A stretch of DNA of 27,054 nucleotides, taken from positions 1 through 27,054 of the forward strand of contig JAXMBN010000058.1 of assembly GCA_046349875.1 (NCBI GenBank). The letters run 5' to 3'. Origin of the DNA: JAXMBN01 sp046349875. GTDB lineage: Bacteria; Planctomycetota; Planctomycetia; Pirellulales; Pirellulaceae. The notes under the pieces are model-generated. The model was given only the letters and a program-made list of their open reading frames with translations. It did no database searches and was not told where the DNA came from. The translations under genes were made by a program, and so were the position numbers. Below are positions 18,249-26,353 of the stretch, piece by piece; position 1 is the stretch's first letter, and the number at the start of each line of letters is the position of its first letter.

Positions 18249-19881
18249 TTAAGGTGCCAACAGTTTCTCCAACAAGTAATCTTGAACGGAAGTGTGCTTT
18301 GCGTCTTTGGCATTCGGATAGTACAGTTCGCAATCCACTTTCTTGGCACGGCATTCTTCCTGCAACTTCACTCCAAAGTTAGCCGTGTGCGTCGGATCTT
18401 TCTGATCCTGCCCCAAGGCAGGAGGAGCGTTGTAATACAAATAGACGGGCGAATCGTCTGAGCTTACCAATGCGTAGGGAGAGTATTCGGCGATCCAAGG
18501 TAAGATGGTGTCACGCTTCTGATAGAACTCCTCAAACTGCGATAACTTGCGAGCAGGGTCACCCATGAAACCAAAGGCATGACCACCGTAACGGCTATTG
18601 GGAGTCCATTCTCGCATTTGCTTAGGATCCAGCGTTGTTTGTGCACCGGTAACGGCAGCACAAAGTAGGCGAGTCGATTCACGAGCAACAGGATCTTCAC
18701 TCTTGGGATCGGCGAGATCCTCGTGGAAGGCCAACCACAAACTAGAACAGGCGCCTGCTGAGCCCCCCGACGCTGCGATCCGTTTCTTGTCAATGTTCCA
18801 TTCGGTAGCTTTGCTCCGCACGAACTGAAGAGCGCGCGCTGCATCATGAAGTGGCGCATGGACGGGAGGAACCACGCCCCCTTCAGTCGCCTCTGCGATG
18901 AAGCGATATTCGACCGATACCACCGAGACTCCTTTCTCCAACATAACCGGCAACATATTGGAAAGGCCATTCAAGCGACCTCCATTTTGCCAGCCACCTC
19001 CATGAATGAAGAATAGAACGGGAGTCGGAGTTTTGGACTCGGCTTTCCAAAAATGAAGGATCTGCTTGGGATGAGCTCCATACGCAACATCGTAGTGCGT
19101 CGGATTGGGAAGCGATGGTTCTTTGGCCAATGTTTGTTTGGCTTCTCGTTCGGGGATCTCGCGCACATAAATGTTGCGCCATCGGATTTCACCTCCGTGG
19201 GTTTGCAACATAATAGGACCTTTGGCAGGGAGAGGTTGGCTGCGGTCCCAGAAGTTTTCCATGACCGCACCTTGAACCACCACCTTACCATTGAGCGTTA
19301 CCCAGGTTCGAGCTCCGATCTGCTTGATGCGAAATTCATTCCACTGACCAAAGGGCTTGTCAGCGATCATCAATGGATCACGTCCCAACGTACTGGGCGT
19401 ATTGTTGAATAGACCACCCGGAACCCTGGTGTGGTTTGCGAGTCGGATTCTTGGGATTGAACTCTTGAAAGCGGTCCCAGATCTGGACCTGTGGCGTTCC
19501 ACGAAGATAGATTCCACTATCTGCTTTAGCGACGGTCTTGTATTCAATCATGAGTTCGATATCACCAAACTCTTCATCGGTCGTTGCATACGGCCCGGTG
19601 CCACTGTTGACAAGTTCTCCATTTTCAACGCGCCAATGGTTCGCAAAATCATCGCGTTGCTTCTTCAGATTGTTTTCTTTAGCCTCTCCGCTTAGCTTGG
19701 CAGAATCGTGAGGATTCCATCCATACCATCCCTTTAGATCTTTGCCGTTGAAGATGGGCCGAAACCCTTTGGGAGGCTTAGAAGAATCTTCTTGCTGTGG
19801 TTCGTTCGCCCATCCTAAAACAGGCCATGCAATGCCGACCAGGAAAGCGAGGGTGAGACCGTTGAAAATGCGATAGAGCAT
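18249..19881 (-). CDS. DUF1080 (3-keto-disaccharide hydrolase-like) fused to an alpha/beta hydrolase; frame broken by one base
   Basis: Two frames join into one gene of about 543 residues. The first frame (19881 to about 19419) has a signal peptide ending GWANE, then FRPIFNGKDLKGW and SGIYLRGTPQVQIWD, typical of DUF1080. The second frame resumes with GGLFNNTPSTLGRDPL and THGGEIRWRNIYVREIP, the end of DUF1080. A hydrolase of the BD-FAE/carboxylesterase type follows: FFIHGGGWQNGG (oxyanion motif), GGSAGACSSLW (nucleophile Ser) and AKHTSVQDY (candidate His). The break is one extra C in the CCC run at 19417-19419: removing it gives GSGGLFNN instead of GSGWSIQQ. The total length of 1633 nt equals 544 codons plus one base. 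It may be a true lesion or a sequence error. The likely role is degradation of an exported or imported carbohydrate or ester. Confidence 0.82.
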
Positions 19882-20022
19882 GGTAGACCATTTCTGAGGA
19901 GGGTAGGGGAGGGAAGGATTCTGTTGTTGTAATCTCCTTTTTGCTGAGATTCAACGAGCATCCATGAGCGTTTGGTTGCGAAGTGTATTCGCTCACAGTT
20001 ACCATGGAGGCTTCCCAATTGC

Positions 20023-21456
20023 ATGACGACGCTGGCCTTTTTCGAGCCTTCGGTGATTTCTGTGTCGCTTCCCTCCCATTCTACTCGCCGCGCTTGGTTG
20101 GGCCGCGCAGCCCAAGGTTTAGGCCTTGCTGCCTTGGCATCACTCGACAATCGCCTAGCCGCTTCGCCGATCGCATCGCCTTGCGCCGTACCTCGAGTTC
20201 GCCGCGTGATTTGGCTATTCATGCATGGAGGTCCCAGTCATGTGGATCTGTTCGACCCTAAGCCCGAACTAAAGCGCCTTCAAGGTCAGCCACTTCCGGA
20301 CAGTTTTGGCATGGTGATGACGAGACGCAAAGTGGCAGAGAATCCACTCTTGCCTTCCGTTCAACCCTTTCGACCGCGCGGACAATGCGGCATGATGATC
20401 AGCGACTTCCTTCCGGAGATCGCCAAGCATGCAGATGATCTCTGCGTCATTCGGAGCTTGCATGGCGATAGCGTCAATCATCCGCAGTCGGTTTATCAAA
20501 TGAATACTGGGCGGATCCTTATGGGCCATCCTAGTCTTGGCAGTTGGGTTGCCTATGGACTTGGATCCGAGAATGAAGATCTACCGGCCTTTATCGTTTT
20601 GCCCGACCCTGGAGGAGGATTGAAGGGTGGACCTCCAGCCTACGGAAGTGGATTTTTGCCCGCAACGTATCAAGGCATTCCCATGCGATCGGGAAGCAAA
20701 CCCATTCTCGACATGGAGCCTGCGCATCCAACCCCGCTTGCCGTTCAACGTCGAACCTTGGATCTACTCCAACAGTTCAATCGTGATCATCTTCAGCTTC
20801 GCGATGAAGAAGACGCCTTGGCAGCGAGGGTTCGATCGTACGAACTAGCCTTTCGCATGCAAGCCGCAGCACCTGAATTGGTCGATATCGCCGCAGAACC
20901 GACTTCGATGCAATCGTTGTATGGTTTGGATCAACCCCATACGGCAGAGTTTGGAACGCGATGCTTGCTGGCGCGCAGAATGATCGAGCGAGGTGTACGA
21001 TTCGTGCAACTCTATTCGGGAAACACCGAGGGTTGGGACGCTCATTCAGATGTTCTCAAGAACCACACCCAACTTTGTCGCGCCACCGATCTCCCGATCG
21101 CAGGCCTTCTCACCGATCTCAAGCAACGTGGTCTTTGGGATGATACGCTGGTTATTTGGGGCGGTGAGTTTGGACGAATGCCGATGAGCGAACAAGGGAA
21201 AGGACGCGACCATAATCCTTGGGGTTATTCGATGTGGTTGGCCGGTGGAGCCATTCGTGGTGGAATGACCTATGGCGGGACCGATGAAGTTGGCCTTCGC
21301 GCTGTCGATCAACCTGTTTCGATTCACTCCTTTCATGCTACCTTGCTTCATCTTCTCGGAATCGATGCGGAAGCGCTTTCTTTTCCGCACAATGGTCTCG
21401 ACGAGCGTTTGATTGGCCCCGCACCCGTTCCTGTCATCAAGGATTGGTTGGCATGA
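20023..21456 (+). CDS. DUF1501 family protein with Tat signal
   Basis: The 477-residue protein has a Tat signal (STRRAWLGRAAQGLG, residues 20-34). DUF1501 landmarks follow: VIWLFMHGGPSHVDLFDPKP, DDLCVIRSLHGDSVNHPQSV, MNTGRILMGHPSLGSWVAYG, and near the C-terminus TLVIWGGEFGRMPMSE and GRDHNPWGYSMWLAGGAI. The family is related to alkaline phosphatases and sulfatases, and is usually encoded next to DUF1549/DUF1553 genes in planctomycetes; the substrate is unknown. ATG 20023 is used; a TTG at 19972 is in frame but lies before a poor signal. GGAGG lies 12 nt upstream, a long spacing. The gene is divergent from the DUF1080 fusion, with 141 nt between the starts. Its TGA overlaps the next ATG (ATGA). 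Confidence 0.88.
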   Translation: MTTLAFFEPSVISVSLPSHSTRRAWLGRAAQGLGLAALASLDNRLAASPIASPCAVPRVRRVIWLFMHGGPSHVDLFDPKPELKRLQGQPLPDSFGMVMTRRKVAENPLLPSVQPFRPRGQCGMMISDFLPEIAKHADDLCVIRSLHGDSVNHPQSVYQMNTGRILMGHPSLGSWVAYGLGSENEDLPAFIVLPDPGGGLKGGPPAYGSGFLPATYQGIPMRSGSKPILDMEPAHPTPLAVQRRTLDLLQQFNRDHLQLRDEEDALAARVRSYELAFRMQAAAPELVDIAAEPTSMQSLYGLDQPHTAEFGTRCLLARRMIERGVRFVQLYSGNTEGWDAHSDVLKNHTQLCRATDLPIAGLLTDLKQRGLWDDTLVIWGGEFGRMPMSEQGKGRDHNPWGYSMWLAGGAIRGGMTYGGTDEVGLRAVDQPVSIHSFHATLLHLLGIDAEALSFPHNGLDERLIGPAPVPVIKDWLA

Positions 21457-23348
21457 GTGCTCGGTTAAGTCCAATCTGGTGGGCGAGTCTGATTCTTATC
21501 TTGCTCGCATCGCAAGCCAAGGCTCAGGATGTATCACATGATTCATCATGGGACGAACCTGCGATCGAAGAATCCGATCGAGATCATTGGGCCTTTCGTT
21601 CGTTGATACGCCCCTCTCTTCCTTTAGGAGCTGTATCCCAGGCCTCAACGAATCCGATAGATTGGTTTATTGAATCGTCGTTGCAGTCGGAACACTGGAC
21701 ACTGGAACCTCAGGCCGATCGTCGGACATTGCTTCGTCGCCTGACGTTGGCGACAACGGGCCTTCCCCCAACGCCTGAAGAACTTCACGAGTTCGAATCC
21801 GACTGGGCGCCCGATGCCTACGATCGGCAAGTCGATCGACTATTGGCATCGCCCCGTTTTGGTGAACACTTGGCTCAGGAATGGCTTGACCTTGCAAGGT
21901 TTGCTGAGACCGATGGCTTTGAACATGATCGTGTTCGCGAAGATGCTTGGAGGTATCGGGACTGGGTCATTCAATCGCTGAATCATGATCTTTCGTTTGA
22001 CCGATTTGCTTGGCTCCAGATATGCGGCGACCTCGATCCTAATCCTGTCCCCATCGCGACGATGTTCGGTCTCGCAGGTTCCGACATGCCTGACCTCAAC
22101 GATCAGGAAGAACGACGCCATTCGCGACTCAATGATTTGACTTCCACGATGGGGTCGGTATTCCTTGGATTGCAGATGGGATGCGCCACTTGCCACGATC
22201 ATAAAACCGATCCCATTAGCCAAGCGGACTTCTATCGTCTTCGAGCGCTGTTTGAATCGGCATTACCGCCTTTGGTCCGCGATCGACCGCAGAACTTACT
22301 CAGTGCCAGTACTTCATCACCGGGTCGAATTTGGATTCGAGGTGACCATCGCCAACCTGGACCACGAATCGAACCTGGCCATCCTCGCATCGCTTCTTCC
22401 CATCGGACGGTCATGACCCGACGCGAAGAATTTGCTGCGTGGTTGGTCCATCCCGACAATCATCTCTTTGCTCGAGTTGCCGTTAATCGCATGTGGCAAC
22501 ACTATTTTGGCCGAGGGCTCTTTGATACTCCGAGCGATGTTGGAGTCGCGGTGGCAGGTCCAACGCATCCAGAGCTATTGGATTGGCTTGCTTGTCAATT
22601 GCGAGATCAAGGCTGGGGTGTGAAACAACTTCATCGCCAACTTCTCCTTTCGCAAACCTATCGCCAACGAAGTCGCATTGATGCATCGGAAGACTCGGGC
22701 TCATGGAAAGCCAAACAGCTTCGCGATCCCACCAATAGACATTGGGGGAGATTTCCACGTCAACGTATGACGGGTGAAATGCTTCGCGATTCCTTAGTAT
22801 CCCTTTCGCAACAGATCGATTGGGAAACAGGCGGCCCAGGAGTGATGCCTCCTCTTCCGAAAGAACTCGAGTCCGCATTGCTTAAGGGACAGTGGAAGAC
22901 GTCGCCTCGCGAACAAGAACATTACCGAAGAAGTATTTACCTATTTGCGCGTCGCAATCTCCGTCTTCCCCTCTTCGAAGCGTTTGATCGCCCCGATGCC
23001 ATCACCAGTTGTCCCATACGATTCCAATCGATCACGGCCCCCCAAGCTCTGAGCTTGATGCACAGCGAATTCACTCGCAAGATTGCAGAAGCAATCGTTC
23101 TTCAGTGGAACCGCAGTGATATTTCCACCGAATTACGACTGAGCGACCTTATCGAGCGAACGTGGGCTCGACCTCCCACACCGTCCGAGCTTCAAACGAT
23201 GCGAACTTTTTTGGAAGACCTGCGAACAATGGAGCTTGCTACCGTGTCTTCAACTGAGCAATCTTCTGCGCGTTTGTTCCCGGATTCAGCCTGGGTGCAG
23301 CTCGTCATTGCAATCGTCAACTCGAATGAGTTTCTGTTCGTCGATTGA
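21453..23348 (+). CDS. DUF1549/DUF1553 (PSCyt2-PSD1) protein, short form
   Basis: The 631-residue protein begins with a signal peptide (SLILILLASQAKAQ, residues 12-25). A DUF1549 region (about 66-270) follows with RRLTLATTGLPPTPEEL and CATCHDHKTDPI at 244-255. After a short linker comes DUF1553 (about 315-600) with VNRMWQHYFGRGLFDTPSDVG, HRQLLLSQTYRQRS and FDRPDAITSCPIRFQSITAPQ split between segments. Most proteins of this kind are 800 residues or more and start with a cytochrome-like PSCyt1 domain; that domain is absent here. The CXXCH looks like the conserved motif of the family; haem binding is unproven. AAGGA at 21439-21443 is 9 nt before ATG 21453, and the 4-nt overlap with the DUF1501 gene points to translational coupling. 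Function unknown. Confidence 0.87.
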   Translation: MSARLSPIWWASLILILLASQAKAQDVSHDSSWDEPAIEESDRDHWAFRSLIRPSLPLGAVSQASTNPIDWFIESSLQSEHWTLEPQADRRTLLRRLTLATTGLPPTPEELHEFESDWAPDAYDRQVDRLLASPRFGEHLAQEWLDLARFAETDGFEHDRVREDAWRYRDWVIQSLNHDLSFDRFAWLQICGDLDPNPVPIATMFGLAGSDMPDLNDQEERRHSRLNDLTSTMGSVFLGLQMGCATCHDHKTDPISQADFYRLRALFESALPPLVRDRPQNLLSASTSSPGRIWIRGDHRQPGPRIEPGHPRIASSHRTVMTRREEFAAWLVHPDNHLFARVAVNRMWQHYFGRGLFDTPSDVGVAVAGPTHPELLDWLACQLRDQGWGVKQLHRQLLLSQTYRQRSRIDASEDSGSWKAKQLRDPTNRHWGRFPRQRMTGEMLRDSLVSLSQQIDWETGGPGVMPPLPKELESALLKGQWKTSPREQEHYRRSIYLFARRNLRLPLFEAFDRPDAITSCPIRFQSITAPQALSLMHSEFTRKIAEAIVLQWNRSDISTELRLSDLIERTWARPPTPSELQTMRTFLEDLRTMELATVSSTEQSSARLFPDSAWVQLVIAIVNSNEFLFVD

Positions 23349-23388
23349 GTTGGAGTCGAGGTAGTAAGTTGGGGTGGAAAGTCGTGAA

Positions 23389-23393
23389 AGGAG
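23389..23393 (+). promoter_or_regulatory. Ribosome binding site serving a nine-codon leader ORF before the MFS gene
   Basis: AGGAG lies 9 nt before the ATG at 23403. It serves that short ORF rather than the MFS start at 23435, which has only AAGGGA 12 nt upstream. Confidence 0.4.
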
Positions 23394-23402
23394 CAGGAAG
23401 GA

Positions 23403-23432
23403 ATGCAGAACCTGCCAAGGGACTGGCTGTAG
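23403..23432 (+). other. Possible nine-residue leader ORF coupled to the MFS gene
   Basis: The ORF reads MQNLPRDWL and stops with TAG at 23430-23432, 2 nt before the MFS ATG at 23435. It has the best ribosome binding site in the region. The arrangement would allow ribosomes ending the short ORF to restart on the transporter. It may be chance. Confidence 0.3.
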
Positions 23433-23434
23433 AC

Positions 23435-24667
23435 ATGGCGATCACCGGATTGAAGAATGCGTATCGTAGAGCCTATTCAGGACTGCCAAAAGAAGTTTGG
23501 TTCCTGGCCATCGTCGTGCTCATCAATCGATCGGGGTCGATGGTACTTCCCTTTTTGGCTTTATATGTCCATGAAGAGTTGGGCTTTAGCCCAGAGAGCG
23601 CAAGCCTGATCATCGGAGTTTACGGACTCGGCAGTAGTATTGGAACCTACCTCGGGGACATAGCAACGTCGCGTTGGGGTGCTATTCGCGTCCAGATTTT
23701 TTCGTTGTCGGCGAACGCATTGGGTTTTGTTCTCTTGTCGCAGATGACTTCCTATGTCGCGTTTGCTTTGGCATTGCTAGTGCTGAGTATTGTGGCGGAT
23801 ATGTTTCGACCAGCGAACAGCGTCGCTATCACCGAGCTGACGGCTCCCGAGCATCATCGCCGCGCCTTCACACTCAATCGTCTTGCGATCAATTTAGGTT
23901 TCACGATTGGTCCCGCCGTTGGCGGCATTTTAGCGACGTTTAGTTATCAATGGCTTTTTTGGATCGATGCACTCACCTGTCTTCTGGCTGCGATTGCCAT
24001 GGTGAAATTGCTCGGACGACGTTCAACTCCATCCCATGTGGAGGCCGTATCTACTCAGGCAAGCCCGACGCGGTCTCCATGGTTCCATCCGGCCTTCTTG
24101 TGCTTCCTTGGGTTTACCTTGGTGACCTATGCCGTATTCTTTCAATTGATGGCTACCTATCCTCTCTTCTTGAAAGAGGAATATGGTCTCCGCGAGTGGC
24201 ATATTGGTTTATTGTTCGGACTGAATACGTTGCTCGTGGTCGCCTTTGAGATGCTGTTAGTCGATTGGTTGAGTGGTGTATCGCCGATACGTTTGATCGC
24301 ATGGGGAAGCTTGCTCATGATCGAAGGCTTCAGCATGTTGGCCTTTGGAGGTGGTCTCGAGTATGCCATTCTCAGCGCCATCGTTTATACCGTAGGCGAG
24401 ATGCTCGCCATGCCGCAAAGCATGGCGTACGTGGCGAGTCTTGGAAACGCTCAAACGCGAGGTCGTTATGTCGGAGCGTTTACGACCACGATCTCCATTG
24501 CCTTCGTTTGTGGTCCTCTGATTGGCTCGTATTGCTATGGGATCGATCACCATTTGTTCTGGTGGATTACCATGCCCATCGGCTTTTTGGTTTTGATGGG
24601 CATACCAAGGTTTAGCCCACGTCCCTTGCCACCCTCCGCGGTGATCGTTTCATCCACGGGAACCTAA
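23435..24667 (+). CDS. Major facilitator superfamily transporter (multidrug-efflux-like)
   Basis: This protein of 410 residues has about twelve hydrophobic helices. The early segment LINRSGSMVLPFLALYVHEE and the loop GDIATSRWGAIRVQI resemble motif A of drug-exporting MFS proteins. RRAFTLNRLAINLGFTIGPAVGG in helix 5 is the GPAVGG antiporter motif (motif C) of the drug:H+ antiporter families. A central loop (LGRRSTPSHVEAVSTQASP) separates the two six-helix halves. The substrate is unknown. The frame is open back to 23345, but only the ATG at 23435 gives a normal membrane-protein N-terminus. It follows the DUF1553 gene by 86 nt and may belong to the same transcript. A hairpin at 24679 closes it. 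Confidence 0.85.
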   Translation: MAITGLKNAYRRAYSGLPKEVWFLAIVVLINRSGSMVLPFLALYVHEELGFSPESASLIIGVYGLGSSIGTYLGDIATSRWGAIRVQIFSLSANALGFVLLSQMTSYVAFALALLVLSIVADMFRPANSVAITELTAPEHHRRAFTLNRLAINLGFTIGPAVGGILATFSYQWLFWIDALTCLLAAIAMVKLLGRRSTPSHVEAVSTQASPTRSPWFHPAFLCFLGFTLVTYAVFFQLMATYPLFLKEEYGLREWHIGLLFGLNTLLVVAFEMLLVDWLSGVSPIRLIAWGSLLMIEGFSMLAFGGGLEYAILSAIVYTVGEMLAMPQSMAYVASLGNAQTRGRYVGAFTTTISIAFVCGPLIGSYCYGIDHHLFWWITMPIGFLVLMGIPRFSPRPLPPSAVIVSSTGT

Positions 24668-24678
24668 ATTCCAAAATG

Positions 24679-24712
24679 CAACAAGCCGTTCGCAAATGCG
24701 AACGGCTTGTTG
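24679..24712. terminator. Perfect 16-bp hairpin between convergent genes (bidirectional terminator)
   Basis: The arms CAACAAGCCGTTCGCA and TGCGAACGGCTTGTTG are perfectly complementary with AA between them. It lies 12 nt after the MFS stop and 40 nt after the clpP stop of the other strand. The minus-strand transcript is followed by GCATTTTGG, a short T run; the plus-strand side has little T. It probably serves both directions, more strongly for clpP. Confidence 0.8.
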
Positions 24713-24751
24713 TGTATGAACGCTGGACTTCGTTAGGTCGCTTCAGGCGAA

Positions 24752-25353
24752 CTAGGAAGCAGCAGGTCGCGGCATCGATTCGATCACGCGGTCGATCAAT
24801 CCATACGAGACGGCTTCTTCTGGATCCATAAAGCGATCGCGGTCCGTATCCTTTTCAATCTTGGCCAAGTCTTGACCGCAATGCTTGATGAGGATTTGAT
24901 TCAAGCGATCCTTGGTACGGCGGAATTCGCGCATGTGAATGGCGATATCTTCCGCCGTTCCTTGCATTCCGGCCAAAGGCTGGTGAATCATGATGCGAGA
25001 ATTAGGAAGCGAATAACGCTTGCCTTTGGCACCTGCCGTCAACAGAACAGCTCCCATCGAGGCTGCTTGGCCGATGCAGTAGGTAGCGACATCGCAGGAT
25101 ACGAATTGCATCGTATCGTAAATCGCCATCCCAGCGCTCACCGAACCACCAGGGCTGTTGATATACATGTGAATGTCAGCCTTGGGATCATCCGATGCCA
25201 AGAACAACATCTGGGCCACGAGGGCATTAGCGATCTCATCATCGACTTGGGTTCCAAAAGAGAGATAATGCCGTCCTTGAGAAAACGACTGTAGATGTCG
25301 TATACGCGTTCTTCGCGTCCGCTCTTTTCAATTACATAAGGAATGCTAGGCAT
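24752..25353 (-). CDS. clpP: ATP-dependent Clp protease proteolytic subunit, second copy; frame broken by one missing base
   Basis: The first frame starts at ATG 25353 (MPSIPYVIEKSGREERVYDI) and runs to IISL. The second frame picks up FGTQVDDEIANALVAQMLFL and continues to the stop at 24752. The break is at the T run (plus-strand AAAA, 25256-25259): one more T would restore a 200-residue ClpP, and 602 nt is one short of 201 codons. In that corrected protein the triad is S99 (GQAASMGAVL), H124 (MIHQPLAG) and D169 (EKDTDRD). ClpP forms a tetradecameric chamber that degrades unfolded proteins fed by ClpX or ClpA/C. GGAG lies 10 nt before the start. It follows the other clpP by 75 nt. An assembly error is the simplest reading; a truncated product from ATG 25219 would lack the N-terminal gate. 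Confidence 0.88.
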
Positions 25354-25428
25354 CGTTGCTGTGCTCCGTTTTTTCCTGCGCTAATGTAGATGTGCGTTCG
25401 TTTTATTAGACTGATCAAAACGTTCCGT

Positions 25429-26055
25429 TCAGCTTTCAGCGCTATCCGGAGTCACTTGCTTGGTGAGGATCTCATCGACCAACCCATACTCCTTGGCAGC
25501 TTGAGCAGTCAAGAAGAAATCGCGATCGGTATCCTTGGCGATTTGATCCACTGGCTTGCCAGTGTGATGAGCCAAGATCGCATTCAATTGCTCGCGGCAA
25601 CGGAGGATCTCATTCGCCTGGATTTCGATATCCGAAACTTGTCCACCGACACCACCGTGCGGCTGGTGAACCATGACGCGACTGTTGGGCAAACAGAAAC
25701 GCTTTCCTTTCGCTCCACCTGCCAGTAGAACCGCTGCACCACTTGCAGCCTGTCCAACGCAATAGGTGGCCACAGGGCACGAAAGCATTTGCATCGTATC
25801 GTAGATGGCGAGCGTCGCGACCACTTCACCACCAGGTGAATTCAAATAGAAGTGAATGTCCTTGCGGCGATTCTCGCTCTGCAAGTAAAGCAACTTCATC
25901 ACCACTTCGTTCGCATTGCCCGTGTAGATCTCTCCTTGGAGAAACACGATGCGATTTTCAAGCAACAAATCACCAAGGGTCATTTGTCGCTGACGCTGAT
26001 AACTAGGGGAACTGTACGCGTTTCGAAGCGGCTGCATGGGATCGAGCTGGTTCAA
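25429..26055 (-). CDS. clpP: ATP-dependent Clp protease proteolytic subunit, first copy
   Basis: The intact ClpP has SYQRQRQMTLGDLLLENRIV, FYLNSPGGEVVATLAIYDTM, and the triad at S105 (GQAASGAAVL), H130 (MVHQPHGG) and D175 (AKDTDRD), counting from the TTG. I use TTG 26055 because AGGAAGG (26064-26070) lies 8 nt before it. ATG 26037 has no ribosome binding site but is a reasonable alternative and would remove six residues. The frame is open further up to a TTG at 26112. The gene is upstream of a second clpP and downstream of tig, the usual order for protein quality-control genes. The two ClpP sequences differ enough to be distinct paralogues and might form mixed rings, as in some other bacteria; that is inference. 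Confidence 0.93.
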   Translation of the reverse strand: MNQLDPMQPLRNAYSSPSYQRQRQMTLGDLLLENRIVFLQGEIYTGNANEVVMKLLYLQSENRRKDIHFYLNSPGGEVVATLAIYDTMQMLSCPVATYCVGQAASGAAVLLAGGAKGKRFCLPNSRVMVHQPHGGVGGQVSDIEIQANEILRCREQLNAILAHHTGKPVDQIAKDTDRDFFLTAQAAKEYGLVDEILTKQVTPDSAES

Positions 26056-26278
26056 GACATCGTCCTTCCTGAACAAGAGGATGTGAACACCGGTACGCAC
26101 TGCGTTTTTCAACCGGAAAAATAACCAACTTCAGTACTTCCAATGTTGGCTTTTCACGCTGATTTGGCAAGGGCACCTTTTCCGTTTAGGCATTCTGGTA
26201 AAGAATCGCCTGCTCCCGCCAAAGCGCTTTGACGAGAATCGCACCGAAGTAACGAAAGTACTTCTCCGTCAGATCCAT

Positions 26279-26310
26279 AAAAAAATCCGAGTCGTTTTTG
26301 CGACTCGGAT
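26279..26310 (-). terminator. Rho-independent terminator of tig
   Basis: On the minus strand ATCCGAGTCG, a six-base loop CAAAAA, and CGACTCGGAT form a perfect 10-bp stem followed by seven T in all, the first shared with the stem end. It lies 44 nt past the tig stop and before clpP. So clpP probably has its own promoter within 26056-26278, although I could not pick one out. Confidence 0.88.
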
Positions 26311-26353
26311 CGTACTGGATTCGGGCGTTTGGGCCAATAGCTTTCTACTACGA

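Noticed and set aside
25250..25265. Programmed -1 frameshift in clpP
   Set aside because: The site reads TCT CTT TTG and does not fit a good slippery heptamer; I see no strong stem just downstream, and ClpP genes are not known to me to need recoding. A base error or real deletion is simpler.
26244..26268. GAAGTA…TACTTC inverted repeat as a clpP operator (CIRCE/CtsR type)
   Set aside because: Six-bp arms only, and the sequence does not match CIRCE or CtsR sites.
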